The translations under genes and the position numbers were made by a program. This document shows positions 47,544 to 57,004 of a stretch of DNA of 64,000 nucleotides, piece by piece; the stretch's first letter is position 1; every line of letters begins with the position of its first letter. The stretch is from Ancalomicrobiaceae bacterium S20. Its GTDB lineage: Bacteria; Pseudomonadota; Alphaproteobacteria; Rhizobiales; Ancalomicrobiaceae. The DNA is taken from the NCBI GenBank assembly GCA_040269895.1, contig CP158568.1, positions 4,244,001 through 4,308,000 of the forward strand, given 5' to 3'. The notes under the pieces were generated by a model. The model had not been told where the DNA came from. It did no database searches and saw nothing but the letters and a program-made list of their open reading frames with translations.

Positions 47544-47693
47544 CACTGTAAAATCAGTGATGTTGCCGACCTGAACCGGTTAAACAACTGTTCATAGGCG
47601 ATCCCGATCGATCGACGGCCGCATCCATCCATGGGGGGCAGTTTCAATCGATCAGATTCGAATAAGGTGAATTGCTGATTTAAACGCGTTTAA
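47544..47693. promoter_or_regulatory. Palindromic operator-like sites upstream of the orphan binding protein
   Basis: Within the 441-bp space 47368-47808 are an inverted repeat CACTG-N6-CAGTG (47544-47559) and AACCGGTT (47574-47581). There is also a perfect 14-bp palindrome TTAAACGCGTTTAA (47680-47693). The last two have the central CG and flanking A/T runs typical of LacI/GalR-family operators. On the minus strand the first overlaps a TTTACA-17-TACACG promoter-like pair. The rest of the region holds no gene. Confidence 0.45.
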
Positions 47694-47808
47694 TCTCGCG
47701 AGCGCTTTTCGACAGTGACGCGACAATGGCATGCGTTGCGCGCAGCCCAGCCGTGCGCAAAATGCTTCCAGCTTTAATAAAATCAGACGACTGCGGTGAC
47801 GGTCGCGG

Positions 47809-49055
47809 TCACTCGGCCGCGCGGCCGACGCCGAAGCGGCGCTCGATATAGTCCTCGACCAGCTTCTTGAAATCGTCGGCGATGCCGGGACCACGCAGCG
47901 TCAGCGCCTTCTTGCCGTCGATGAACACGGGCGCGGCCGGGGCCTCGCCGGTGCCGGGCAGCGAAATGCCGATATCGGCATGCTTCGATTCACCCGGCCC
48001 GTTCACGATGCAGCCCATGACGGCGAGGTTCAGCGTCTCGACGCCCGGATACTTCTCGCGCCAGACCGGCATCGAGGTGCGGATGTGGTCCTGGATGTCG
48101 CGGGCGAGTTCCTGGAACACGGTCGAGGTGGTGCGGCCGCAGCCCGGGCAGGCGGCCACCACCGGCACGAAGGAGCGGAAGCCCATGGTCTGCAAGAGTT
48201 CCTGCGCGGCGATCACCTCGCGGGTGCGATCGCCACCGGGCTCGGGCGTCAGGGAATAGCGGATCGTGTCGCCGATGCCCTGTTGCAGCAGGATGCCCAT
48301 CGCGGCCGAGGAGGCGACCAGCCCCTTCGAGCCCATGCCGGCCTCGGTCAGGCCGAGATGCAGCGCATAGTCGGAACGCCGGGCGAGTTCGACATAGACC
48401 GCGATCAGGTCCTGCACCTGGCTGACCTTGGCCGAGATGACGATCCGGTTCCTCGACAGGCCGAGTTCCTCGGCGTAGGCCGCCGACAGCAGCGCCGACT
48501 GCACGATCGCCTCGTGCATGACCTCGCGCGCCGAACGGGGCGAGCCGGCTTCGGCGTTCTCGTCCATCAGGCGGGTCAAGAGATCCTGGTCGAGCGAGCC
48601 CCAGTTGACGCCGATCCGGACCGGCTTGCCCCAGTGGATCGCCTTCTCGACGATTTCGGCGAACTGGCGGTCCTTCTTGTCCTTGAAGCCGACGTTGCCC
48701 GGGTTGATCCGGTACTTGGCCAGCGCCTCGGCGCAGGCCGGATGATCGGCGAGCAGCTTGTGGCCGATGTAGTGGAAGTCGCCGACCAGCGGCACGCGCA
48801 CGCCGCGCTTCAGCAGCTTCTCGTGGATGTGCGGCACGGCCGCGGCCGCCTCGTCGCGGTCGACGGTGATGCGGACCAGTTCCGAGCCGGCGCGGGCGAG
48901 GGCCGCGACTTGCGCCACGGTCGCTTCGATGTCGGCGGTGTCGGTGTTGGTCATCGACTGCACGACCACCGGATGCCCGCCGCCGACGATCACGCCGCCG
49001 ATGTCGACCGGCACGGTGATGCGACGGGCGAGGGGGCGGCGAGGAAGGCGGTCAT
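47809..49055 (-). CDS. ispG: 4-hydroxy-3-methylbut-2-enyl diphosphate synthase IspG, frameshifted at N-terminus as sequenced
   Basis: Iron-sulfur enzyme of the MEP isoprenoid pathway. Conserved core from [21 protein letters not shown] through CPGCGRTT and [20 protein letters not shown] (cluster cysteines) to the C-terminus. The natural start, ATG at 49055 with GGAG upstream (MTAFLAAP), is in a different frame. Adding one C to the CCCCC run (plus-strand GGGGG, 49032-49036) joins it as [20 protein letters not shown], giving 415 residues. Without correction, translation would need an arginine-rich start at 49101 lacking family support. Confidence 0.92.
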
Positions 49056-49229
49056 GGGCGAGGCTCCGGCTGGCCGGCGCACGGTGGCGGCGGCACCGCA
49101 CAAAAGGGGCCTCGGATCGGCTTCGTCAAGGGGCGCGGAAGGGGTCGGGCGCCGCCTATCGGCGCGCATGGCGGCTCCGGCAGGTTCGGAAACCCTGATC
49201 CGCGCAGGCCGGAAGCATTCTTCCTGCCC

Positions 49230-49257
49230 TTGCGCCGGCTCCGCTTCTGATTAATGT
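49230..49257 (+). promoter_or_regulatory. Putative argG promoter
   Basis: TTGCGC (49230-49235), 16-bp spacer, TAATGT (49252-49257), about 45 bases before the argG ATG, in the divergent ispG/argG region. Confidence 0.35.
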
Positions 49258-49300
49258 GCCGCGCAAATTCGGCATTATGACAGGAACGGGATCGCGATCC

Positions 49301-50527
49301 ATGGCGACGAAGCAGGTCAAGAAGGTCGTACTCGCCTATTCGGGCGGGCTCGACACGTCGATCATCCTCAAGTGGCTGCAGGTCACCTACGGCTGCGAGG
49401 TGGTGACGTTCACCGCCGACCTCGGTCAGGGCGAGGAGCTCGAGCCGGCGCGCAAGAAGGCCGAGATGCTCGGCATCAAGGAGATCTTCATCGACGACGT
49501 GCGCGAGGAGTTCGTGCGCGACTTCGTGTTCCCGATGTTCCGCGCCAATGCGCAGTACGAGGGTCTCTACCTGCTCGGCACCTCGATCGCCCGGCCGCTG
49601 ATCGCCAAGCGCCAGATCGAGATCGCGCGCCAGGTCGGCGCCGACGCGGTCTGCCACGGCGCGACCGGCAAGGGCAACGACCAGGTTCGCTTCGAGCTCT
49701 CCTACTATGCGCTGCAGCCGGACATCACGGTGATCGCGCCCTGGCGCGAGTGGGAGTTCAAGAGCCGCGAGGCGCTGATCGACTTTGCCGAGAAGAACCA
49801 GATCCCGATCTCCAAGGACAAGCGCGGCGAGGCGCCGTTCTCGGTCGACGCGAACCTATTGCACTCGTCCTCGGAAGGAAAGGTGCTCGAGGATCCGTGG
49901 ATCGAGGCGCCGGAATACGTCCACATGCGCACGATCTCGCCGGAGGCCGCCCCCGACAAGGCGACCGAGATCGTCATCGATTTCGAGAAGGGCGATCCGG
50001 TCGCCATCGACGGCGAGCGCCTGTCGCCGGCCGCGCTGCTGACCAAGCTCAACGAGCTCGGCAAGGCCAACGGCATCGGCCGGCTCGATCTCGTCGAAAA
50101 CCGCTTCGTCGGCATGAAGTCGCGCGGCATCTACGAGACGCCCGGCGGCACGATCCTCTTGCAGGCGCATCGCGGCATCGAGAGCATCACGCTCGACCGC
50201 GGCGCGGGGCACCTCAAGGACGAGCTGATGCCGCGCTATGCGGAGCTGATCTATTTCGGCTTCTGGTACTCGCCGGAGCGCGAGATGCTGCAGGCGTTGA
50301 TCGACAAGAGCCAGGAGCAGGTCACCGGCCAGGTGCGGCTCAAGCTCTACAAGGGCAACGTGACGGTGACCGGCCGCCGCTCGCCCTATTCGCTCTACGA
50401 CCAGGACCTCGTCACCTTCGAGGAGGGCAAGGTCGCCTACGATCACCGCGACGCCGCCGGCTTCATCAAGCTCAACGCGCTGCGCCTGCGCACGCTCGCC
50501 AAGCGGCGCGCGCGCGACGCCGGCTGA
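49301..50527 (+). CDS. argG: Argininosuccinate synthase ArgG
   Basis: ATP-dependent ligation of citrulline and aspartate, 408 residues. The PP-loop motif [18 protein letters not shown] is at the N-terminus, followed by [32 protein letters not shown] and [13 protein letters not shown]. Start at 49301 is the standard family start; the upstream 15 codons are not conserved. A small membrane-protein gene follows by 13 bp. Confidence 0.97.
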   Translation: MATKQVKKVVLAYSGGLDTSIILKWLQVTYGCEVVTFTADLGQGEELEPARKKAEMLGIKEIFIDDVREEFVRDFVFPMFRANAQYEGLYLLGTSIARPLIAKRQIEIARQVGADAVCHGATGKGNDQVRFELSYYALQPDITVIAPWREWEFKSREALIDFAEKNQIPISKDKRGEAPFSVDANLLHSSSEGKVLEDPWIEAPEYVHMRTISPEAAPDKATEIVIDFEKGDPVAIDGERLSPAALLTKLNELGKANGIGRLDLVENRFVGMKSRGIYETPGGTILLQAHRGIESITLDRGAGHLKDELMPRYAELIYFGFWYSPEREMLQALIDKSQEQVTGQVRLKLYKGNVTVTGRRSPYSLYDQDLVTFEEGKVAYDHRDAAGFIKLNALRLRTLAKRRARDAG

Positions 50528-50540
50528 TCGACGTCGGCCG

Positions 50541-50759
50541 ATGGCCGAAGACGAAAAAGCCCCCTCGGGGCGCGGCGCGGGCGAAGTCAACGGCTTCGCC
50601 CGCGTTCTGTTTTTTGCGGCCGCGGTGGTGGTCGCGGCCGTCGCCCTGGTGGTGATCGGCGTCGGCGCCCTGATCGGATCGCGAACGACGGTGTTCGTGG
50701 GGGTGACCGGGTTCGGTGTCGCCCTCTATCTGGTCTGGCGCGCGTTCAAGGCGCCGTGA
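50541..50759 (+). CDS. Small two-helix membrane protein downstream of argG
   Basis: 72 residues: polar N-terminus (MAEDEKAPSGRGAGEVNG), then two hydrophobic helices (FARVLFFAAAVVVAAVALVV; TTVFVGVTGFGVALYLVW). Starts 13 bp after argG and is probably co-transcribed. No family recognised. Confidence 0.6.
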   Translation: MAEDEKAPSGRGAGEVNGFARVLFFAAAVVVAAVALVVIGVGALIGSRTTVFVGVTGFGVALYLVWRAFKAP

Positions 50760-50889
50760 CGGTGCTTCCGCCGGCGATTCGCTCATCCGAGCATCGCCCG
50801 CGACTTCCACCGGCGCGGGCGGTCCGGAATTTTACCTTCTTCGCAACAGCTTGTCCGGCATGCGCCGAACGGCCTCGCCTTCGCCGCTT

Positions 50890-50919
50890 TTGTCCTTATA
50901 TTGCACTGCACAATAATAA
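50890..50919 (+). promoter_or_regulatory. Putative promoter of the GNAT gene
   Basis: TTGTCC (50890-50895), 18-bp spacer, TAATAA (50914-50919), in an AT-rich patch. The spacer contains the imperfect inverted repeat TTGCACTGCACAA (50901-50913), a possible regulator site. Confidence 0.4.
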
Positions 50920-50967
50920 TGATTCCGAGGAAGTGCCCGACCCGAAAACCACTGACGAGAGGTGAGA

Positions 50968-51540
50968 ATGACCACCACGACCGTCACGGGCTCGGTTCGG
51001 AAGCTATGGATCGCGGATCTCGACGCCTTCAGGCAACATCTGACGCGTCTCGATCCCGCCACCCGCCGCCAGCGATTCGGCATGGGTGCCAGCGACGAAT
51101 TCGTGAGCCGTTATGCCGAGACGAGCTTCAAGCTCGACACCCTGATCCACGGCTGGTTCTCCGCGGGCATGATCCGCGGCGTCGGTGAGCTGCGTGCCAT
51201 CGACGGCGGACGCCGCGAGGCCGAGGCCGCCTTCAGCGTCGAGGCCGGTTGGCAGAACCAGGGCGTGGGTTCCGAACTGATGGAACGCACGCTGCTCGCC
51301 GCACGCAATCGCGGCATCAGCCGCGTCTACATGAGCTGCCTGGCCTCCAACGGCCACATGCAGCGCCTCGCGCGCCGGTTCGGCGCCGAGCTCGAATACG
51401 AGGCGGGCGACGTCGTCGGCCTGCTGCTGCCGCCGAGCCCGTCCCCGGTCTCCTACATGAAGGAAGCCGTCAACGACGCCTCCGGCTGGGCGACCGCCGT
51501 GCTCGATCTCCAGCGGGGGATGCTGCATGCGGCCGAATGA
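50968..51540 (+). CDS. GNAT family N-acetyltransferase
   Basis: Acetyl-CoA-dependent acetyltransferase, 190 residues. The acetyl-CoA loop is VEAGWQNQGVGSELMERTL, followed by a helix and MSCLASNGHMQRLARRFGAE. The N-terminal RFGMGASDEFVSRYAE pattern belongs to a group common in alphaproteobacteria; substrate unknown. GAGAGG precedes the ATG at 50968. Confidence 0.88.
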   Translation: MTTTTVTGSVRKLWIADLDAFRQHLTRLDPATRRQRFGMGASDEFVSRYAETSFKLDTLIHGWFSAGMIRGVGELRAIDGGRREAEAAFSVEAGWQNQGVGSELMERTLLAARNRGISRVYMSCLASNGHMQRLARRFGAELEYEAGDVVGLLLPPSPSPVSYMKEAVNDASGWATAVLDLQRGMLHAAE

Positions 51541-51663
51541 CGTGGCACTCGCCGCGGGCCGGGTCTGGCGGCGATTTCCGTGGGCGGTCAGGACCGCGCG
51601 CCCGCGCATCCTGATCGGCCTCGGACGGGCCTGATCGGCTCCGCCGACGCCTCAACGAGCAAG

Positions 51664-51696
51664 AGCCCCGGATCTCGCGATCCGGAGCTTTTTTGA
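51664..51696 (+). terminator. Rho-independent terminator downstream of the GNAT gene
   Basis: Stem GCCCCGGATC / GATCCGGAGC with one mismatch and a TCGC loop (about 51664-51688), followed by TTTTTT. It ends plus-strand transcription about 120 bases after the GNAT stop and marks the edge of the AT-rich channel gene. Confidence 0.78.
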
Positions 51697-51765
51697 ATCG
51701 CGACATCTGATTGCCAAGGCAGGCCGCGTGGAAGCTCGGCTAGTGCTTGGTATTCGACGAAGTAC

Positions 51766-52398
51766 TCAACTGCGAGGCGGTTGCGTATCCGCTTGAGACT
51801 CGGGTGAATCAGTTTCATCGGCAGCACCAATGTAGGCGGCAAGTCCGACTGCGATAAATATTATTCCAATGATGGCTTCGTACAATGTTGAAAATCTTGC
51901 GACAGTATTGGTTGGATAGAAGTCGCCAGATCCTAACGTTGTGATCGTGACGCCCGATAAAAAACAAGCATCGAGAATCGATTCGAATTTATTATTAAAT
52001 ATTACCTTGTCCGGGTACATTCCTTCTAATACAGCATACAAAAATCCGAACCAAATAATAATTTCAACGTACGCAAGACTTAACAAAATTATGCGTTCTT
52101 GCCGATTTATGGGCATTCTCTTTTTATTTTGCCCGTTGTTGATTGCATCATGAAAAAAGGCAAAAACAAGCTCGTTGACTCTAGTTATGCAAAAATACAT
52201 AGCAAGAAACTTGATCGCCCCGTCGGGGCCGACAATTTTTACGTCTAATGTTACGAAGGCCGTTGCAAGAAAAATTATAAAATAAAAGACCGAATTCCAT
52301 ATCAACATTGTCTTAAAATTCTTAATACACGTCCTATCTATTAGGCAGCGCGCAGCATATCGGCTGGGTGACAGCACAAACACTATTGGGCTTTTCAT
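51766..52398 (-). CDS. Four-helix ion-channel protein with GSGD filter, AT-rich and probably acquired
   Basis: About 210 residues with helices near 31-53 (FYFIIFLATAFV), 60-85 (FLAMYFCITRVNELVF), 103-125 (LSLAYVEIIIWFGFLYAV) and 165-190 (AIIGIIFIAVGLAAYIG). A pore loop before the last helix reads TITTLGSGDFYPTN, aligning with the potassium-channel filter TxGYGD but with serine at the tyrosine position. Base composition is strikingly A/T-rich with many AAT/ATA codons, unlike every other gene here, suggesting recent transfer. Start ATG at 52398 chosen; a GTG six codons upstream is possible. Isolated, with no partner gene. Confidence 0.75.
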   Translation of the reverse strand: MKSPIVFVLSPSRYAARCLIDRTCIKNFKTMLIWNSVFYFIIFLATAFVTLDVKIVGPDGAIKFLAMYFCITRVNELVFAFFHDAINNGQNKKRMPINRQERIILLSLAYVEIIIWFGFLYAVLEGMYPDKVIFNNKFESILDACFLSGVTITTLGSGDFYPTNTVARFSTLYEAIIGIIFIAVGLAAYIGAADETDSPESQADTQPPRS

Positions 52399-52665
52399 GC
52401 TGGTATCCAAAGTCACGATACTTGGAAGGACTAGCGCTCCCTGTCGAAGTAGTTTGAGACATGATGCGGTTATGTCAACCGAAAATTGCGAGAGGGTCTT
52501 GCAGCGTCTCCAATGACGTTTGCGCTAGATAGCCTCGTTCATCAAAGGATATCCAAGTCTCGCCATAGCGTCGCCCAACACCGCAAGGCGCGCGGAACCG
52601 TAGCGCCCCGCGGTGCGTGGACATTGGATTATGATCCGCTCAACTGCAGTCCACACGCTGGTGCG
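52399..52665. other. Intergenic region between channel gene and sdhB
   Basis: 267 bp; the first 100 bases are AT-rich like the channel gene and should hold its promoter on the minus strand, the rest is GC-rich. No terminator with a T-run is evident after sdhB and no gene is supported. Confidence 0.4.
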
Positions 52666-53445
52666 TCACATGCGGCGCTCGACCATCATCTTCTTGATCT
52701 CCGCGATCGCCTTGGCCGGGTTCAGACCCTTCGGGCAGGTGTTCGCGCAGTTCATGATCGTGTGGCAGCGGTAGAGCCGGAACGGATCCTCGAGATTGTC
52801 GAGGCGCTCGCCGGTCGCCTCGTCGCGGCTGTCGATCAGCCAGCGATAGGCCTGCAGCAGCACGGCCGGGCCGAGATAGCGATCGCCGTTCCACCAGTAG
52901 CTCGGGCACGAGGTCGAGCAGCAGGCGCACAGGATGCACTCGTAGAGGCCGTCGAGCTTGGTGCGATCGTCGTGGCTCTGGCGCCATTCGGTCTGCGGCT
53001 CGGGCGTGACGGTCTTCAGCCACGGCTCGATCGACCGATGCTGCGCGTAGAAGGTGGTCAGATCCGGAACCAGATCCTTGATCACCGGCATGTGCGGCAG
53101 CGGATAGATCTTCACCGGGCCCTTCACGTCGTCCATGCCCTTGGTGCAGGCGAGCGTGTTGGTGCCGTCGATGTTCATCGCGCAGGAGCCGCAGATGCCT
53201 TCACGGCACGAGCGGCGGAAGGTCAGGCCGGCGTCGATCTTGTTCTTGATGTAGAGCAGACCGTCCAGCACCATCGGACCGCAATCGTCGAGATCGACGA
53301 AATAGGTGTCGATGCGCGGGTTGGCGCCCGTATCCGGATCCCACCGATAGACCTTGTATTCCTTCAGGCGCGTCGCCCCGGCCGGCTTCGGCCAGGTCTT
53401 GCCCTCGGTCATCTGCGAGTTCTTGGGGAGCGTGAGCTGAACCAT
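52666..53445 (-). CDS. sdhB: Succinate dehydrogenase iron-sulfur subunit SdhB
   Basis: Complex II subunit, 259 residues, carrying the three Fe-S clusters between the flavin and quinone. [2Fe-2S] ligands are C80, C85, C88 and C100 ([15 protein letters not shown]); the C-terminal clusters use [13 protein letters not shown] and [14 protein letters not shown]. Fourth gene of sdhCDAB. Confidence 0.98.
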   Translation of the reverse strand: MVQLTLPKNSQMTEGKTWPKPAGATRLKEYKVYRWDPDTGANPRIDTYFVDLDDCGPMVLDGLLYIKNKIDAGLTFRRSCREGICGSCAMNIDGTNTLACTKGMDDVKGPVKIYPLPHMPVIKDLVPDLTTFYAQHRSIEPWLKTVTPEPQTEWRQSHDDRTKLDGLYECILCACCSTSCPSYWWNGDRYLGPAVLLQAYRWLIDSRDEATGERLDNLEDPFRLYRCHTIMNCANTCPKGLNPAKAIAEIKKMMVERRM

Positions 53446-53460
53446 GTTTGCCTCGTCTCC

Positions 53461-55293
53461 TCAGTACACGCGCGCCTTGGGCTCGATGTACGACACGTCG
53501 TTCGTCATCGTGTAGGTGTGCACCGGCCGGTAGTCGATCGTGACCGTGCGCTTGGACGGATCGGCCCACGCGAGCGTGTGCTTCATCCAGTCCTGGTCGT
53601 TGCGGTCGGGGAAATCCTCGCGGGCGTGGGCGCCGCGGCTCTCGGTCCGGTTCACGGCCGAGTCCATGGTCACCACGGCCTGGGAGATCAGGTTGTCGAA
53701 CTCGAGCGTCTCGATCAGGTCCGAGTTCCAGATCAGCGAGCGGTCGGCGACCGAGACGTCGTCGATGCCGCCCCAGACCTCGTGGATCAGCTTGTGGCCT
53801 TCCTCGAGCACCTCACCGGTGCGGAACACGGCGCAGTTGGTCTGCATCGTGCGCTGCATCCGGTTGCGCAGCTCCGCGGTCGGCGTGCCGCCCTTGGCGT
53901 TGCGGAAGTGGTCGAGGCGGGAGAGCGCCAGTTCGCCGGCGTCGGCCGGCAGGTCGGCGTGGCGCTCGCCCTTGGAGATCATCTCGGCGCAGCGCAGACC
54001 CGCCGCGCGGCCGAACACGACCAGGTCGATCAGCGAGTTCGAGCCGAGGCGGTTGGCGCCGTGAACCGACACGCAGGCCGCCTCGCCGATCGCCATCAGG
54101 CCGGGGACCACGGTGTCCGGGTCGCCGTTCTTCTTGGTCAGCACCTCGCCGTGATAGTTCGTCGGGATGCCGCCCATGTTGTAGTGGACGGTCGGCAGGA
54201 CCGGGATCGGCTCCTTGGTCACATCGACGCCGGCGAAGATCTTGGCGCTCTCGGAGATGCCCGGCAGGCGTTCCGCGAGGATCGCCGGGTCCAAGTGCGA
54301 CAGGTGCAGGTGGATGTGGTCCTTGTTCTTGCCGACGCCGCGGCCTTCGCGGATCTCGATCGTCATCGCGCGGCTGACGACGTCACGCGAGGCGAGGTCC
54401 TTGGCCGACGGGGCATAGCGCTCCATGAAGCGCTCGCCGGCGGAGTTGGTCAGGTAGCCGCCCTCGCCGCGCGAGCCCTCGGTGATGAGGACGCCGGCGC
54501 CGTAGATGCCGGTCGGGTGGAACTGCACGAACTCCATGTCCTGCAGCGGCAGGCCGGCGCGCAGCACCATGGCGTTGCCGTCGCCGGTGCAGGTATGCGC
54601 CGAGGTACAGGAGAAGTAGGCGCGGCCGTAGCCGCCCGTCGCCAGGATGGTGCGATGGGCGCGGAAGCGATGGATCGAGCCGTCTTCCTGGCAGAGCGCG
54701 ACCACGCCGCGACAGGCGCCGGTCTCGTCCATGATCAGGTCGATCGCGAAATACTCGATGAAGAACTCGGCCGAATGCCTGAGCGACTGGCCATAGAGCG
54801 TGTGCAGCATGGCGTGGCCGGTACGGTCGGCCGCCGCGCAGGTGCGCTGGGCGATGCCCTTGCCGTAGTCGGTGGTCATGCCGCCGAACGGGCGCTGGTA
54901 GATCTTGCCGTCCTCGGTGCGCGAGAAGGGCACGCCCCAGTGCTCGAGCTCGTAGACGGCGGCCGGCGCGTTGCGGACCAGATATTCGATCGCGTCCTGG
55001 TCGCCGAGCCAGTCGGAGCCCTTGACGGTGTCGTACATGTGGAAGCGCCAGTCGTCGCGACCCATGTTGCCGAGCGCGGCGGCGACGCCGCCCTGGGCGG
55101 CGACCGTGTGCGAGCGCGTCGGGAACACCTTGGTGATGCAGGCCGTCTTCAGGCCGGCCTCCGAGGCGCCGGTGACGGCGCGCAGGCCCGCGCCGCCGGC
55201 GCCGACCACGACCACGTCGAAGGTGTGGTCGATGAACTTGTAGGCGTTGCCACCGAGCGCGGGGGCTCCGACGCCGTTCGATCCGTCGGCCAT
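53461..55293 (-). CDS. sdhA: Succinate dehydrogenase flavoprotein subunit SdhA
   Basis: FAD-binding catalytic subunit of complex II, 610 residues from the ATG at 55293 ([10 protein letters not shown]). FAD site [13 protein letters not shown], covalent FAD histidine H62 in [13 protein letters not shown], catalytic region [24 protein letters not shown] at 55302 overlapping the sdhD stop would add three residues; neither has a strong SD. Confidence 0.97.
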   Translation of the reverse strand: MADGSNGVGAPALGGNAYKFIDHTFDVVVVGAGGAGLRAVTGASEAGLKTACITKVFPTRSHTVAAQGGVAAALGNMGRDDWRFHMYDTVKGSDWLGDQDAIEYLVRNAPAAVYELEHWGVPFSRTEDGKIYQRPFGGMTTDYGKGIAQRTCAAADRTGHAMLHTLYGQSLRHSAEFFIEYFAIDLIMDETGACRGVVALCQEDGSIHRFRAHRTILATGGYGRAYFSCTSAHTCTGDGNAMVLRAGLPLQDMEFVQFHPTGIYGAGVLITEGSRGEGGYLTNSAGERFMERYAPSAKDLASRDVVSRAMTIEIREGRGVGKNKDHIHLHLSHLDPAILAERLPGISESAKIFAGVDVTKEPIPVLPTVHYNMGGIPTNYHGEVLTKKNGDPDTVVPGLMAIGEAACVSVHGANRLGSNSLIDLVVFGRAAGLRCAEMISKGERHADLPADAGELALSRLDHFRNAKGGTPTAELRNRMQRTMQTNCAVFRTGEVLEEGHKLIHEVWGGIDDVSVADRSLIWNSDLIETLEFDNLISQAVVTMDSAVNRTESRGAHAREDFPDRNDQDWMKHTLAWADPSKRTVTIDYRPVHTYTMTNDVSYIEPKARVY

Positions 55294-55298
55294 GATGG

Positions 55299-55685
55299 TC
55301 ACATCCCGAAAGAGAGCTTCGCGACCGCCCAGATCGAGGCAATGCCCACGATGGCGGCGAAGAAGCTGTTGGCCATGAGCGCAAGGGCCTTCAGGCCCTC
55401 CGTGTGAACGTAGTCCTCGATGATGACCCGCATGCCGAGCTGCATGTGGACCGCACCGGCGACGATCGAGGCGGCGAGCAGGATCGCCGAGAACGGCGAG
55501 CCGAGCACCGCGCGCGCCTCGGCCGGGCTGCCGGCGTGGGCGATCGAGAGCACCAGGATGACGAGGAACAGCGCGAGCGGGATCAGCGCCAGCGCGGTCA
55601 GGCGCTGCAGCCAGAAGTGCTCGGTGCCGTCCTTGGCGGAGCCGAGGCCCCGGACGCGGGAGAGGGGCGTGCGCATATCGGTCAT
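55299..55685 (-). CDS. sdhD: Succinate dehydrogenase membrane anchor SdhD
   Basis: 128-residue anchor with three helices ([58 protein letters not shown]). H in [10 protein letters not shown] is the likely heme ligand, and EDYVH completes the family signature. Starts nine bp after sdhC. Confidence 0.94.
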   Translation of the reverse strand: MTDMRTPLSRVRGLGSAKDGTEHFWLQRLTALALIPLALFLVILVLSIAHAGSPAEARAVLGSPFSAILLAASIVAGAVHMQLGMRVIIEDYVHTEGLKALALMANSFFAAIVGIASIWAVAKLSFGM

Positions 55686-55694
55686 CGGATCACC

Positions 55695-56105
55695 TCACCG
55701 CACGATGTAGTAGACGACCCAGATCAGGATCGTCAGCGCGACGGAGCCGTAGAGATTGATCTTGGCCATGGCGAAGCGGCGATCGCGATCGAAGCCGAGC
55801 CCCATGTCCCAGACCAGATGGCGGACGCCGCCGAGCATGTGGTGCATGAGCGCCCAGGTGTAGCCGAACAGGATCAGCTTGCCGATGAAGCTCGCCATGA
55901 ACCACTGGACCGCGGCGAAGCTCGACGCGCCCGAGGCGGCGGCGATCAGCCAGATCGCCAGCAGCGCGGTGCCGACGTAGAGTGCGGCACCGGTGATGCG
56001 ATGGACGATCGACATCGCCATCGTCCACGAGAACCGATAGATATCGAGGTGGGGCGAAAGCGGCCGCGCCGCAGCGCCGCGGAGTTTGGTGTCGGTCGTC
56101 GACAT
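55695..56105 (-). CDS. sdhC: Succinate dehydrogenase cytochrome b556 subunit SdhC
   Basis: 136-residue heme-b subunit, first gene of sdhCDAB. Contains PLSPHLDIYRFSWTMAMSIV and the histidine-rich LMHHMLGGVRHLVWD with the heme ligand. Three membrane helices. Confidence 0.95.
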   Translation of the reverse strand: MSTTDTKLRGAAARPLSPHLDIYRFSWTMAMSIVHRITGAALYVGTALLAIWLIAAASGASSFAAVQWFMASFIGKLILFGYTWALMHHMLGGVRHLVWDMGLGFDRDRRFAMAKINLYGSVALTILIWVVYYIVR

Positions 56106-56184
56106 GTCGCGCTAACCGTCCGTCCGTGCGATGGAGTGAGCCGACCGCCCGCCATGGGCCGGCCGGAACCCGAAGGATGGAAGG

Positions 56185-56212
56185 GTTCTAGTCTCTTTTT
56201 GCAGCGTGTCAA
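56185..56212 (-). promoter_or_regulatory. sdhCDAB promoter
   Basis: On the minus strand TTGACA (56212-56207), 16-bp spacer, TAGAAC (56190-56185), followed by about 70 bases of leader. A consensus -35 with a CTAGAA-type -10 is common for alphaproteobacterial housekeeping promoters. Confidence 0.6.
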
Positions 56213-56333
56213 AACCTTCGAAGGGCGTAGACCGCTTTGCAACCCTGTTCTTCAAGCGACCAACGGTCGCCTGCGCCTTTCGGGCGCGGCCGACGCGATG
56301 ACGCACTGCGGCATCGGGGGCCACGTAACGGCC

Positions 56334-56382
56334 GCCGCGGGATGGATCCCGCGGCGCTTCAGCCGGATCGGTCGACCGATCC
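56334..56382. other. Two adjacent perfect palindromes after the PhaJ-like gene
   Basis: GCCGCGGGAT-GG-ATCCCGCGGC (56334-56355) and an 18-bp palindrome GGATCGGTCGACCGATCC (56365-56382) sit 10 bp apart, between the PhaJ-like stop and the sdh promoter. No T-run follows on the minus strand. They may act as a terminator needing Rho or as an insulator between operons. Confidence 0.5.
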
Positions 56383-56411
56383 GCGCGGGCCGCGATCCGG
56401 GCGACCTGGGG

Positions 56412-56960
56412 TCAGGCGCGCGCGATCTGGTAGGTCTCGAAATGCTGCGGGTCGAGCGCGCCGCCGGCGACGGTCTTCTGGTCGCCGTCGTGGTGCAGGA
56501 TCACCTCGGGCAGGTGCGGCAGCGGCCGGCGGACCTTCTCGGCCGGCGCGATGACCAGCGCCTCGCCGGCGACGACGGCCTGACCGTCCTGATTCTCGGC
56601 CTTGCAGTCGAGCGTCACATGCCGCTTCTCGGCCTTGGTGCGCACGGTGACGCTGAAGCGGATCGTGTCGCCGATGCTGACCGGGTAGAGGAACTGCAGG
56701 CTCTGGCCGAGATAGAGCGTGCCGGGTCCGGGGAGCCGCGTGCCGAGCAGGGACGAGATCACCGCGCCCGACCACATGCCATGCGCGATCACGCGGTGGA
56801 ACCGGCCGGCATTGGCGTAGTCCTCGTCGAGATGGGCCGGGTTCAGATCCCCCGACACGGTGGCGAACAGCTCGATATCCTCGCGGCGCAACACGCGGGC
56901 GACTTCGGCGCGGTCCCCGACGGCGATCTCGTCGAAGGTACGGTTCTCGATCTCGGTCAT
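56412..56960 (-). CDS. MaoC/PhaJ-like (R)-enoyl-CoA hydratase
   Basis: Hot-dog fold hydratase, 182 residues. The catalytic pattern D-x4-H is seen in SGDLNPAHLDEDYANAGRF with HRVIAHGMWSGAVISSLLGT, and LPGPGTLYLGQSLQFLYPV closely follows PhaJ, which makes (R)-3-hydroxyacyl-CoA for polyhydroxyalkanoate synthesis. A C-terminal extension of about 40 residues (LPEVILHHDGDQKT) exceeds the core. The ATG at 56960 has AAGGAG six bases upstream and is immediately downstream of a bracketing inverted repeat. Fusion to phosphotransacylase, seen in some relatives, is absent. Confidence 0.85.
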   Translation of the reverse strand: MTEIENRTFDEIAVGDRAEVARVLRREDIELFATVSGDLNPAHLDEDYANAGRFHRVIAHGMWSGAVISSLLGTRLPGPGTLYLGQSLQFLYPVSIGDTIRFSVTVRTKAEKRHVTLDCKAENQDGQAVVAGEALVIAPAEKVRRPLPHLPEVILHHDGDQKTVAGGALDPQHFETYQIARA

Positions 56961-56972
56961 CGACGTCTCCTT

Positions 56973-57004
56973 GCTGCGACGCGACAATTATGCTGCGTCG
57001 CAGC
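56973..57004 (-). promoter_or_regulatory. Operator-like inverted repeat around the -10 of the PhaJ-like gene
   Basis: GCTGCGACGC (56973-56982) and GCGTCGCAGC (56995-57004) form a perfect 10-bp inverted repeat with 12 bp between, containing CATAAT on the minus strand (56992-56987). The right half is itself the palindrome GCTGCGTCGCAGC, containing CTGC-N3-GCAG, the type of site reported for the PHA repressor PhaR; the left half is an imperfect copy. It abuts the Shine-Dalgarno, so bound repressor would block transcription. Confidence 0.6.

Noticed and set aside
50901-50913. PhaR operator in front of the GNAT gene
   Set aside because: TTGCACTGCACAA is TGC-rich but lacks the CTGC-N3-GCAG arrangement; only noted as a possible regulator site.
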